Below are positions 40,030 to 48,121 of a DNA stretch of 64,000 nt, piece after piece. Origin of the DNA: Inquilinus sp042743185 (GTDB taxonomy: Bacteria > Pseudomonadota > Alphaproteobacteria > DSM-16000 > Inquilinaceae). The stretch's first letter is position 1. Each line of letters opens with the position of its first letter. Location of the stretch: positions 1 to 64,000 of the forward strand of contig NZ_JBHYMS010000032.1 of assembly GCF_042743185.1 (NCBI RefSeq), written 5' to 3'. The notes below the pieces were generated by a model, which searched no databases, was not told the origin of the DNA, and saw only the letters and a list, made by a program, of their open reading frames with translations. The translations under genes and the position numbers were made by a program.

Positions 40030-41126
40030 GACGTGGCCTCCTTGGCTGGAACCAGAACTTCTGCGATCGAGGGAGGGGTGTTGGTGACCCAGGTGCCTAG
40101 GGTGATCTCGGCGGTGATGCCCGGCCCGAATCCGGCGACGATGCCGTGCGCGCCGTCGGGAACGATGCCCGCGACGAACAGGCGGCGCAGGGCGTCCAGG
40201 ACGACGGCGGATGCGATGTTGCCGTGCTCGGTGAGGGTGGCGCGGCTGTGGGCGAACATGCCGGGCTCGACGCCGAGGAAATGCGACAGGTCATCGAGGA
40301 TGCGCGGGCCGCCGGCGTGGATGACGTAGAAGTCCAGGGCGGAGGCGTCCCATCCGTGTTCGGCGGCCACGGACCGCAGCTCCGGGGCGAGCTGCTCCAT
40401 CGTCCTGGGCACCCTCCGGTCGAGGCGAAAATGGAAGCCTGTGGCCTTGACTGCATAGGAGATCCAGTCCTCGGTGCCGAGGACGAGGCGCGATCCGTTG
40501 CGGGCCAGGGACATCCCCGTGCCGCCCTCGCCACGCACCACGGCAGCGGCCACCGCATCGCCGAACAGGCCGTTGGACAGCAGGTTGCCGACGCTGAGAT
40601 CGGTGGGCTGGTAGCACAGAGAGCAGAACTCGCACGCGACGATGAGCACATTGGCTCCGGGGTGAGCCAGGCAGAAGTCGTGGGCGCGGTTGATGGCGGC
40701 TCCGCCGGCGGCACAGCCGAGCTGGGCGATCGGCAATTGCCGAGTATCGCTGCGGAAGCCGAGCTGATTGATCATCCAGGCGGTGAGCGACGGCATCATG
40801 AAGCCGGTGCATGAGACGTAGATGATCGCGTCGATCCGGTCCGCGGTGACCCGCGCATTGGCCAGGGCCTCGTCGACCACGGCCGGGACGCGTGCCTTGG
40901 CCTCGCGCACATAGACGAGGTTGCGCGCCTCGAAGCCCGGGTGGCGCAGCGCATCCTCGATCGGCTGCACCAGGTGACGCTGGCGGACGCCGGTGTTGGC
41001 GACCAGCCGCAGGACCAGCGGCAACTCGGCGTGATCGGCGTGGAGCCGCCTGGCCAACTCCAGAGTCTGCTCCATGCTGATGGTGTGTTCAGGCACAGCC
41101 ACCGCCGGACAGCAAAGTACTGGCAT
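40026..41126 (-). CDS. rppA: Type III polyketide synthase, RppA-like (1,3,6,8-tetrahydroxynaphthalene synthase)
   Basis: A 366-residue chalcone-synthase-fold enzyme. The catalytic triad falls at C138 (AQLGCAAGGAA), H270 (YVIHAGGPRIL) and N303 (EHGNIASA). These are the positions I recall for Streptomyces griseus RppA, which condenses five malonyl-CoA units to tetrahydroxynaphthalene. Other conserved stretches are YVSCTGFMMPSLTAW, RQLPIAQLG, FCSLCYQPTD, LSNGLFGDAV and GFGPGITAE. Similarity to actinobacterial RppA seems very high, suggesting transfer. AAGGAG lies 6 nt before the ATG at 41126. It leads an operon with reductase, NTF2-like and methyltransferase genes. The upstream DNA is unusually AT-rich. 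Confidence 0.93.
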   Translation of the reverse strand: MPVLCCPAVAVPEHTISMEQTLELARRLHADHAELPLVLRLVANTGVRQRHLVQPIEDALRHPGFEARNLVYVREAKARVPAVVDEALANARVTADRIDAIIYVSCTGFMMPSLTAWMINQLGFRSDTRQLPIAQLGCAAGGAAINRAHDFCLAHPGANVLIVACEFCSLCYQPTDLSVGNLLSNGLFGDAVAAAVVRGEGGTGMSLARNGSRLVLGTEDWISYAVKATGFHFRLDRRVPRTMEQLAPELRSVAAEHGWDASALDFYVIHAGGPRILDDLSHFLGVEPGMFAHSRATLTEHGNIASAVVLDALRRLFVAGIVPDGAHGIVAGFGPGITAEITLGTWVTNTPPSIAEVLVPAKEATS

Positions 41127-41129
41127 CAC

Positions 41130-41891
41130 ACACTCCTTGCTGTGGGAACCAGGCAGAGACAGCTGAGCAGCGGGGAGTCCCCGATGCCCCGGATTCCGTC
41201 GTCTATTGGAGCCGGCCGGGCCCTTGCCGCGGGATCTCGACGATCACCGCGGGCCGGGACTGAGTTGATTGCGGAAGCCCGCCGCTCAGCCTCGGATTTC
41301 TTGCGCGCCCACCATCGGCGTGGCGGGCATGGCCCACCTGGCCGAACGACCCCGGTACATGTTCGATGATGTCGATCGCCCGTTCCGCGCCAACACAAAT
41401 GCCCCTGACTGAGTCAAGATGATCTGCATGCTTTACCCTTTCGGACTAAAGCGCCGAACGCACGGCTGAGTCGATATCCTCTATTTTCATTATGGTCGGA
41501 AATCATCCGTAAGAACGACTCATATCGATCTGCATGATGGAGTCAAGAATTTATTTATGACTATCAATTTATGTGGTTAATTTGGGCGTTGATTTAGATT
41601 TTTAGAAATTTATGACTCACAGTCATCTACAAATTCTATAATTTTAAATATAATTTTTCTAAAACAGACGGAATTTGTGGGAATACGGCCCATTAAGTTC
41701 CGTGCGTATTGATGTTCACGCGATTGATCGATAATTGATCGAGATGTTCGATCGTTAATAACATTAAGAGATCACAGGTATATGGAGCTCTGTTGCTTCG
41801 CCTGGCGGCACCATGCTGTCGCGTTGGAGGCGGTCGAGCTGCTGCGGCCACCCGACGGGGGCCGAGGTCTACCGGACGCCCGAAGCCTGAT
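41130..41891. other. 762-bp mostly non-coding region upstream of rppA, strongly AT-rich from about 41400 to 41780
   Basis: The rightmost part contains runs such as AATTTTAAATATAATTTTTC, unlike the GC-rich surroundings. GATCTGCATG occurs at 41421-41430 and 41527-41536. GAGTCAAGA occurs at 41411-41419 and 41540-41548, in swapped order relative to GATCTGCATG. These could be regulator sites for the polyketide operon. GATCGA-containing repeats lie around 41724-41755. No protein gene is supported. Confidence 0.5.
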
Positions 41892-42662
41892 CTACGTCCT
41901 GTCCTCCGGCACCGCGATCCGCACCCCGGCGGCGTCGCAGCGGCGGGCGAAGTCGGGCGGGGGCGGGCGGTCGGTGAGGACCAAGTCGACATCGGCCAGG
42001 CTGCACACCTTCACCGGCGCCTCGCGGCCGAACTTGCTGTGGTCGGCGATCACCCAGGTCTCCGCAGCCTGGGCCATCGCCGCATGCGAGAACTCGGCCT
42101 CGAACAGGTGGAAGTCGACCAGCTCGCCGCGGCCGTTGATGCCGCCGACCGACAGCACGGCGCAGCGCACCTGGAACTGGCGCAGGAAGGCGATGGCGGA
42201 GGGGCCGAAGGCGGCGACGTCGTCGCCATTGACCTCGCCGCCGCACAGGAAGATGCGGTTGTCGTTGCGCGGCGCCAGGCGGCAGGCGATCTCGGCCGAA
42301 TTGGTCACCACCACCAGCCGGGAATGATGCGCCAGCGCCTGGGCGACATAGGCCGAGGTGGTGCCGTTGTCGAGGATGATCGGGTCGCCGTCGGCGATGC
42401 GGGCGGCGACCAGGGCGGCCACCGCCTGCTTGGCCTCGCGGTGGCGCTGCATCCGGCGCTGGAACGGCGGCTCCTCCAGCCCGTCCGGCAGCATCACCCC
42501 GCCATGGAAGCGGATCACGGCGCCGGTCTCGATCAGCGGCTTGACGCTGCGCCGGATGGTCTCGGTCGAGACCTCGAAGCGGCGCGCCAGCGCGGCGATG
42601 CTGCAACTGCCGGATTCGCGCACGGCGTGCAGGATCTCGCCCTGCCAACGGTTGGACAACAT
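41892..42662 (-). CDS. DeoR/GlpR-family transcriptional regulator
   Basis: A 256-residue regulator. The N-terminal winged helix (RWQGEILHAVRESGSCSIAALARRFEVSTETIRRSVKPL) is typical of DeoR. The sugar-phosphate-sensing domain has ILDNGTTSAYVAQAL, VVVTNSAEIACRL, LCGGEVNGDD and WVIADHSKFG. Effectors of the family are usually phosphorylated sugars or polyols. It is divergent from the phosphotransferase/dehydrogenase operon at 42894-46201, separated by 231 bp, so it probably controls that operon. This is inference from position. Confidence 0.9.
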   Translation of the reverse strand: MLSNRWQGEILHAVRESGSCSIAALARRFEVSTETIRRSVKPLIETGAVIRFHGGVMLPDGLEEPPFQRRMQRHREAKQAVAALVAARIADGDPIILDNGTTSAYVAQALAHHSRLVVVTNSAEIACRLAPRNDNRIFLCGGEVNGDDVAAFGPSAIAFLRQFQVRCAVLSVGGINGRGELVDFHLFEAEFSHAAMAQAAETWVIADHSKFGREAPVKVCSLADVDLVLTDRPPPPDFARRCDAAGVRIAVPEDRT

Positions 42663-42893
42663 CGGCCCTGCGGCGTTCCCTCGCTCCGGACAATGGCCCT
42701 AGCATATCGGCCGGGCCGGACGGCGTGTCCAGCTTCGATCGCGGTCAACCGTCAGATTGAGGTGGGTTTGTCACGCGGCGAGCGCCGTTTTCAATAAGAA
42801 GCCACATCTTGATTTGGCTTTGTGTGGATTTGCGGTGCTTCGAGATTGACGGCGGGGATGGCACGGCCTATCCGTCGGTCAGGGAGGCGGGAA

Positions 42894-43760
42894 ATGCCGG
42901 AGGCATCGGACATCATCGCCGGGCTGGGCTGCTGGAGCGGGCGTGTCATCGTCGCGCCGCTGGCCGGCGGGCTGACCAACCGCAACTACCGGGTCGACGA
43001 CGCCGCCGGGATCCATGTCGTGCGGCTGGGCGCCGACATCCCGCACCATCACATCCTGCGCTTCAACGAGCTGGCGGCCAGCCGCGCCGCCGCAGATGCC
43101 GGCATCTCGCCCGCGGTGGAGCACGCCGAACCCGGCATCCTGGTGACCCGCTTCGTCGCGGGCGAGACGCTGACGCCCGAGCGGGTGCGGCAGCAGGCGC
43201 CGCGGGTGCTGGAGCTGGTGCGCCGCGTGCACCATGAGATGCCGGCCCATCTGCGCGGCCCCGTCCTGGCCTTCTGGGTCTTCCACGTGCTGCGCGACTA
43301 CGCCCACGCCCTGGAAGGGCGGCGGCCGGCGGCGGAGCTGGCCGGGCTGCTCGATCGCGCTGCGCGATTGGAGGCGGCGGTGGGGCCGGTCGAGCTGGTG
43401 CTGGGCCACAACGACCTGCTGGCCGCGAACTTCATCGACGACGGCCGGCGGCTGTGGCTGGTCGACTGGGACTATGCCGGCTTCAACAGCCCGCTGTTCG
43501 ACCTCGGCGGCCTGGCCTCGAACAACGGCTTCTCGGCGGCGGAGGAGGCGGCGATGCTGGACGCCTATTTCGGCGCCCCAGTCTCGACGGATCTGCGCCG
43601 GCGTTACGCCGCGATGAAGGCGGCGTCGCTGCTGCGCGAGGCGATGTGGAGCATGGTGTCGGAGATCCATTCGACGCTGGAGTTCGACTACGCCGCCTAT
43701 ACCGACGAGAACCTGCGGCGCTTCGAGAGCGCCTGGGACGACTTCCAGAGGATGCCATGA
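42894..43760 (+). CDS. Choline/ethanolamine-kinase-like phosphotransferase
   Basis: A 288-residue protein with the aminoglycoside-phosphotransferase/choline-kinase fold. A glycine-rich GGLTNRNYRV nucleotide region (about 25-33) is followed by the Brenner motif GHNDLLAANF (H172, D174, N179) and the metal-binding WLVDWDYAGFNSPLFDLG (D191, D193). It would phosphorylate a small amino-alcohol or similar substrate. Its stop overlaps the start of the dimethylglycine-dehydrogenase-like gene (ATGA), so the two are co-translated. Together they suggest use of choline- or betaine-derived methylamines, though the substrate is unproven. GGGAGGCGGG precedes the ATG. Confidence 0.87.
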   Translation: MPEASDIIAGLGCWSGRVIVAPLAGGLTNRNYRVDDAAGIHVVRLGADIPHHHILRFNELAASRAAADAGISPAVEHAEPGILVTRFVAGETLTPERVRQQAPRVLELVRRVHHEMPAHLRGPVLAFWVFHVLRDYAHALEGRRPAAELAGLLDRAARLEAAVGPVELVLGHNDLLAANFIDDGRRLWLVDWDYAGFNSPLFDLGGLASNNGFSAAEEAAMLDAYFGAPVSTDLRRRYAAMKAASLLREAMWSMVSEIHSTLEFDYAAYTDENLRRFESAWDDFQRMP

Positions 43761-46201
43761 ACGCCTTTCCCACCCAGGCCCGCGCCGTGGTCATCGGCGG
43801 CGGCATCGTCGGGGTCTCGACCGCCTATCACCTCGCCCGGCTGGGCTGGGCGGACACGGTGGTGATCGAGCGGCACAAGCTGACCTCCGGCTCCACCTTC
43901 CATGCCGCCGGCCTGGTCGGGCAGTTGCGCTCCAGCGCCAGCATCACCCAGCTGCTGGGCCATTCGGTGCGGCTCTACACCGAGCTGGAGCGCGAGACCG
44001 GCCTGGCCACGGGATGGAAGATGAATGGCGGGCTGCGCCTGGCCTGCACCGAGGCGCGCTGGACCGAGTTGAAGCGCCAGGCGACCACGGCCCGCAGCTT
44101 CGGGCTGGAGATGCACCTGCTGTCGCCCAAGGAGGCGCAGGAACTGTGGCCGCCGATGCGGGTCGACGACCTGGTCGGCGCCGCCTTCCTGCCGACGGAC
44201 GGCCAGGCCAACCCGTCCGACATCACCCAGTCCCTGGCCAAGGGCGCGCGCATGGCCGGCGCTGCGATCTGGGAGGACACCGAGGTCACCGGCATCGAGA
44301 CCAGGGACGGTCGGGTGACGGCGGTCGTGACCAGCCGCGGCCGCATCGCCTGCGAGGCTGCGGTGAATTGCGCCGGGCAATGGGCGCGCGAGCTCGGCCG
44401 CATAGTCGGGGTCAACGTGCCGCTGGTGTCGGTCGAGCACCAGTACATGGTGACCGAGCCGATCGCGGGCGTGACCCGCACCTTGCCGACGCTGCGCGAC
44501 CCCGACCGGCTGACCTATTGGAAGGAGGAGGTCGGCGGGCTGGTGATGGGCGGCTATGAGCCCAACCCGATCGCCTGGGCCATCGACGGCATTCCCGAAG
44601 GCTTCAACTTCCAGCTGCTGCAGCCGAACTGGGATCACTTCCAGCAGATCGTCGAGCTGGCGATGGGCCGCGTGCCGGCGCTGGAGACGGCGGGGGTGAA
44701 GGAGCTGATCGCCGGGCCGGAGAGCTTCACCCCGGACGGCAACTTCATCCTCGGCGAGGCGCCGGAGCTGCGCGGCTTCTATGTCGGCGCCGGCTTCAAC
44801 GCCTTCGGCATCGCCTCGGGCGGCGGCGCCGGCAAGGCGCTGGCGGAGTGGATCGCGGGCGGCGAGCCGCCCTACGACCTGTGGCCGGTCGACATCCGCC
44901 GCTTCGGCCGGGCCCAGGCCGATGTCGACTGGGTCCGCAGGCGGACGCTGGAGCTGTACGGCAAGCACTACGCCATCGCCTGGCCGAACGAGGAGCATGC
45001 CAGCGCCCGGCCGCTGCGCCGGTCGCCGCTGTACGACCGCCTCAAGGCCCAGGGCGCCTGCTTTGGCGAGAAGCTGGGCTGGGAGCGGCCGAACTGGTTC
45101 GCGGCCGCGGGCGAGGCTGCCGAGGAGATCCCGAGCTTCGGCCGGCCGAGCTGGTTCGCGGCGGTGGTGCGCGAGCACCGGGCGACCCGCGAAGCGGTGA
45201 CGGTGTTCGACCAGTCCTCCTTCGCCAAATTCGCGATGGTCGGCCGGGATGCCGAGGCGGCGCTGTCCTGGATCTGCGCCAACGACGTGTCGCGGCCGCC
45301 GGGCACGCTGATCTACACCCAGATGCTGAACGCCAGGGGCGGCATCGAATGTGACCTGACCGTCGCCCGTCTGGCGCCGGACCGCTACCACATCACCACC
45401 GGCACCGGCTTCGCCACCCACGACTTCGACTGGATCGCCCGCAGCATCCCGGCCGGCGCCGACGCACATCTGGTCGACGTCACCTCGTCCTACGCGGTGC
45501 TCAGCCTGATGGGGCCGAAGGCGCGGGACGTGCTGCAGGCGCTGACCCGCGACGACGTCTCCAACGCCGGCTTCCCCTTCGGCCGCGTCCGCCGGATTGC
45601 CGTCGCCGGCGCGCCGGTGCTGGCGCTGCGCATCACCTATGTCGGCGAGCTGGGGTGGGAGCTGCACATCCCGACCGAGTTCGCCGTCGGTGTGTATGAG
45701 GCGGTGATGGCCGCGGGGTCGGCGCACGGCATCGCCAATGCCGGCTACCGCGCGATCGAGACGCTGCGGCTGGAGAAGGGCTACCGCGCCTGGGGCAGCG
45801 ACATCGGGCCGGACCATACGCCGCTCGAGGCCGGGCTCGGCTGGGCGGTGAAGCTGAAGACGGGCATCCCCTTCCAGGGGCGCGAAGCACTGGAGGCGCA
45901 GCGCGGGCAGCGGCTCAAGAAGATCCTCGCCACCTTCACGGTCGACGACCCGTCGGTGGTGTTGCTGGGTCGCGAGACCATCCTGCGCGACGGCAAGCCG
46001 GCCGGCTGGCTGTCCAGCGGCGGCTTCGGCCACACGGTCGGCAAGCCGATCGGCCTCGGCTATGTCCGCGACCCGGCCGGTCTGGACCGCGAGGCGCTGC
46101 TGGGCAGTCGCTACGAGCTGGAGGTCGCGACCGAGCGGGTGCCGTGCCGCGTGCATCTCGATCCGCTCTACGATCCGCGGATGGAGCGGGTGAAGCAATA
46201 G
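43757..46201 (+). CDS. Dimethylglycine/sarcosine-dehydrogenase-like flavoenzyme (DAO + GcvT domains)
   Basis: An 814-residue two-part enzyme. The N-terminal FAD-binding oxidoreductase domain (about 10-375) starts with AVVIGGGIVGVSTAYHLARLG and contains SGSTFHAAGLVGQLRSS, the region where FAD is covalently attached through His in this family. The C-terminal half (about 425-805) is a GcvT/aminomethyltransferase domain that passes the methyl group to tetrahydrofolate (YTQMLNARGGIECDLTVARL, RIGWELHIP-type YVGELGWELHIP, GYRAIETLRLEKGYRAWGSDI). This architecture demethylates dimethylglycine, sarcosine or related amines. It is translationally coupled to the upstream kinase-like gene. Palindromic element R3 follows directly. 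Confidence 0.92.
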   Translation: MNAFPTQARAVVIGGGIVGVSTAYHLARLGWADTVVIERHKLTSGSTFHAAGLVGQLRSSASITQLLGHSVRLYTELERETGLATGWKMNGGLRLACTEARWTELKRQATTARSFGLEMHLLSPKEAQELWPPMRVDDLVGAAFLPTDGQANPSDITQSLAKGARMAGAAIWEDTEVTGIETRDGRVTAVVTSRGRIACEAAVNCAGQWARELGRIVGVNVPLVSVEHQYMVTEPIAGVTRTLPTLRDPDRLTYWKEEVGGLVMGGYEPNPIAWAIDGIPEGFNFQLLQPNWDHFQQIVELAMGRVPALETAGVKELIAGPESFTPDGNFILGEAPELRGFYVGAGFNAFGIASGGGAGKALAEWIAGGEPPYDLWPVDIRRFGRAQADVDWVRRRTLELYGKHYAIAWPNEEHASARPLRRSPLYDRLKAQGACFGEKLGWERPNWFAAAGEAAEEIPSFGRPSWFAAVVREHRATREAVTVFDQSSFAKFAMVGRDAEAALSWICANDVSRPPGTLIYTQMLNARGGIECDLTVARLAPDRYHITTGTGFATHDFDWIARSIPAGADAHLVDVTSSYAVLSLMGPKARDVLQALTRDDVSNAGFPFGRVRRIAVAGAPVLALRITYVGELGWELHIPTEFAVGVYEAVMAAGSAHGIANAGYRAIETLRLEKGYRAWGSDIGPDHTPLEAGLGWAVKLKTGIPFQGREALEAQRGQRLKKILATFTVDDPSVVLLGRETILRDGKPAGWLSSGGFGHTVGKPIGLGYVRDPAGLDREALLGSRYELEVATERVPCRVHLDPLYDPRMERVKQ

Positions 46202-46203
46202 TG

Positions 46204-46292
46204 CGTAGGTTGGGTTCGCCTTCAGGCGAACCCAACACGGGCGATGTTCCCGGCATGTCGATGTTGGGTTCGCGTCGCGAACCCAACCTACG
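46204..46292. repeat. Palindromic element R3 (two-unit REP-like)
   Basis: CGTAGGTTGGGTTCGC...GCGAACCCAACA, a spacer of about 24 bp, then GTTGGGTTCGC...GCGAACCCAACCTACG. It starts 2 bp after the dehydrogenase stop and ends 6 bp before the stop of the opposing GIY-YIG gene. Confidence 0.87.
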
Positions 46293-46298
46293 TCCGGA

Positions 46299-46634
46299 TC
46301 AGATCACCCCAGCCTTGAGCGCTGCCTGCCAGTGCTCCAGCCGCTGCTTCAGGCGCTTGTCCCGGAAGTGGGTGGTGTCCTCCTCGGACAGGATCTCGAC
46401 CATCTCGAAGGTGAAGGCGGCCTCGCCATGCGCGCGCCACGCCTGCTGCAGGCCGGGATGCGTGTGGCTGCCGAAGCGCAGCATGAACCAGGCGCGGTTC
46501 CGCGCGGTGGCCAGGTTGGGACTGCGCCCGACCCAGGTCCCGCCCGACGCGACGCAGCGCACCGCATAGATTCCGGCGGACACCCTCTGCTCCTTGCAGG
46601 CGGCGATGGCCGCCTTCCTGTCCTCGCTCTTCAT
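46299..46634 (-). CDS. GIY-YIG nuclease family small protein
   Basis: A 111-residue protein of the GIY-YIG fold. GIY is at residues 21-23 (SAGIYAVRC) and the second signature is TWVGRS (33-38), with W-V-G in place of Y-I-G. An arginine/asparagine stretch (ATARNRAWF) follows. It has no extra DNA-binding domain, and the role of such stand-alone members is unknown. It is divergent from a DUF2239 gene, a pairing I recall from Alphaproteobacteria, with a repeated TTGCCCGGGT in the shared spacer. I start at MKSEDRKAAI, not six codons earlier. Confidence 0.85.
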   Translation of the reverse strand: MKSEDRKAAIAACKEQRVSAGIYAVRCVASGGTWVGRSPNLATARNRAWFMLRFGSHTHPGLQQAWRAHGEAAFTFEMVEILSEEDTTHFRDKRLKQRLEHWQAALKAGVI

Positions 46635-46667
46635 CGCCCGATCCCATTCCATAGTGGTGCGAGATTA

Positions 46668-46706
46668 TTGCCCGGGTGATATTGACGCAAGACATTTTGC
46701 CCGGGT
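46668..46706. promoter_or_regulatory. Direct repeat TTGCCCGGGT in the divergent GIY-YIG/DUF2239 spacer
   Basis: TTGCCCGGGT occurs at 46668-46677 and 46697-46706, 29 bp apart, with the palindromic core CCCGGG. They flank ATATTGACGC and lie in a 109-bp spacer serving both genes. They look like paired operator sites for one regulator; the regulator is not in the window. Confidence 0.6.
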
Positions 46707-46743
46707 ATAAATCGGCTCGTCTCGCCACCGGGATCCTGTTGCC

Positions 46744-47343
46744 GTGACCGCGACCGCCTCCACGCCTTGCACCGCCTTCGAAGGCCCCACGCTGCTGCTG
46801 TCCGGCCCCTTGGCCGAGGTCGCGCTGGTGGCCAAGGCCAGGGTCGACCGCAATATGGGCGGCCCCATCCTCGTCTTCGACGACACGACCGGGCGGGTGG
46901 TGGATCTCGACCTGCGCGGCAGCGAGGCCGAGATCGTCGCGCGGCTGGCGCCGGCGGACAGCGCCGAGCCGGCGGAGCCTCGGGGGCGGGGACGGCCGAA
47001 GCTCGGCGTGGTCGGGCGCGAGGTCACCCTGCTGCCGCGGCATTGGGAGTGGCTGGCGGCTCAGCCGGGCGGAGCATCGGTGGCGCTGCGCAAGCTGGTG
47101 GACGAGGCCCGGCGGGCCGGCGGCGCAACGCAGCGGATGCGCGCGGCGCGGGAGGCCGCCTATCGCGTCATGTCGGCGATGGCGGGCGACCTGCCCGGCT
47201 TCGAGGAAGCATCACGCGCCCTGTTCGCCAGCGACCGTGGCCGCTTCGAGCAGGAGACCGCGACCTGGCCCCCGGATCTGCGCGGCTACGTCATGCGCCT
47301 CGCCTTCGGCGGGCCGGCGAACGACCCGGCGAAGACACGCTGA
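46744..47343 (+). CDS. DUF2239 family protein
   Basis: A 199-residue protein recognised as DUF2239 by TAFEGPTLLLSGPLAEVALVAK, ILVFDDTTGRVVDLDLRG, GRGRPKLGVVGREVTLLPRHWEWLAAQPGGASVALRKLVDEARR and the C-terminal FASDRGRFEQETATWPPDLRGYV. Its function is unestablished. The stretch RPKLGVVGREVTLLPRHWEWL resembles the basic arm of small DNA-binding regulators, so a regulatory role is possible. It is divergent from the GIY-YIG gene with shared TTGCCCGGGT repeats, suggesting common control. Confidence 0.85.
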   Translation: MTATASTPCTAFEGPTLLLSGPLAEVALVAKARVDRNMGGPILVFDDTTGRVVDLDLRGSEAEIVARLAPADSAEPAEPRGRGRPKLGVVGREVTLLPRHWEWLAAQPGGASVALRKLVDEARRAGGATQRMRAAREAAYRVMSAMAGDLPGFEEASRALFASDRGRFEQETATWPPDLRGYVMRLAFGGPANDPAKTR

Positions 47344-47424
47344 TTCCGTCCGCGCGGAAACCGCTTGAGCTGAAGCTGACTTGAACTTGTAGGCTGCCCC
47401 GACTCACCACCATCGAGGGGCATC

Positions 47425-48000
47425 ATGGACACTCTGCGCATCGGCCTGATCTACGGCAGCGTCCGCGACGGGCGGTTCTGCGACACCGTCGCCGGCTGGG
47501 CGGCCGGCGAGATCGAGCGGGCCGGCGGCTTCGCGCTCGACCCGATCGACCCGCGCGCGCTCGGCCTGCCGGACTGGAGCGGCCGGCGGGACGGGGAGGG
47601 CGTCACCGCCTTCCGCGAGCGCATCGACCGGGCCGACGCTTTCGTCGTGGTGACGCCGGAATACAACCACGCCTACCCGGCGGTGCTGAAGTTCATGATC
47701 GACTGCGCCTATGCCGAATGGCAGGCCAAGCCGGTGGCCTTCGTCTGCTATGGCGGCATCTCCGGCGGCCTGCGGGCGGTGGAGCAGCTGCGCCTGGTGT
47801 TCGCCGAGCTGCATGCGGTGACGCTGCGCGACACGGTCAGCCTGGCCTTCGCCCAGCGCCGCTTCGACGCTTCCGGCCGGCTGGTCGAGCCGGAGCAGCC
47901 GACCGCCGCCATGGCGGTGATGCTGAAGGCGCTGCGCTGGTGGGGCACGACGCTGCGCCAGGCCCGTGCCGTCGCCCCCTATGCCGAGGCGCTGGCGTAG
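47425..48000 (+). CDS. NADPH-dependent FMN reductase
   Basis: A 191-residue flavodoxin-like reductase. The FMN phosphate-binding loop is IGLIYGSVRDGRFCDTVAGW and the isoalloxazine-contacting loop is VTPEYNHAYPAVLKFMID; together they are diagnostic for the NADPH-dependent FMN/azo reductase family. It reduces FMN, quinones or azo compounds in the cytosol. The ATG follows GAGGGGC by a few bases. It is probably a stand-alone gene, and a terminator-like hairpin for the opposing gene follows. Confidence 0.9.
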   Translation: MDTLRIGLIYGSVRDGRFCDTVAGWAAGEIERAGGFALDPIDPRALGLPDWSGRRDGEGVTAFRERIDRADAFVVVTPEYNHAYPAVLKFMIDCAYAEWQAKPVAFVCYGGISGGLRAVEQLRLVFAELHAVTLRDTVSLAFAQRRFDASGRLVEPEQPTAAMAVMLKALRWWGTTLRQARAVAPYAEALA

Positions 48001-48007
48001 GCCCCGC

Positions 48008-48036
48008 AAAAAAGAACCCCGCCGGAGGAGGCGGGG
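48008..48036 (-). terminator. Intrinsic terminator of the DMT transporter/SDR transcript
   Basis: A CCCCGCC/GGCGGGG 7-bp stem with a 6-nt loop. On the minus strand the stem is followed by TTCTTTTTT. It serves the leftward gene ending at 48122; on the plus strand there is no T-run. Confidence 0.82.
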
Positions 48037-48121
48037 CTGAGGGGTCCAGTGGTGGAAGGGAGCTCTCGCACCCCCCGAGAGAGAGACGAAGCAGGGGGGC
48101 GATCTATTCCGGATAATCTGT

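Noticed and set aside
41693..41992. A 99-codon minus-strand frame before the DeoR stop
   Set aside because: It overlaps the DeoR coding sequence out of frame and runs into AT-rich non-coding DNA; no family similarity or ribosome site.
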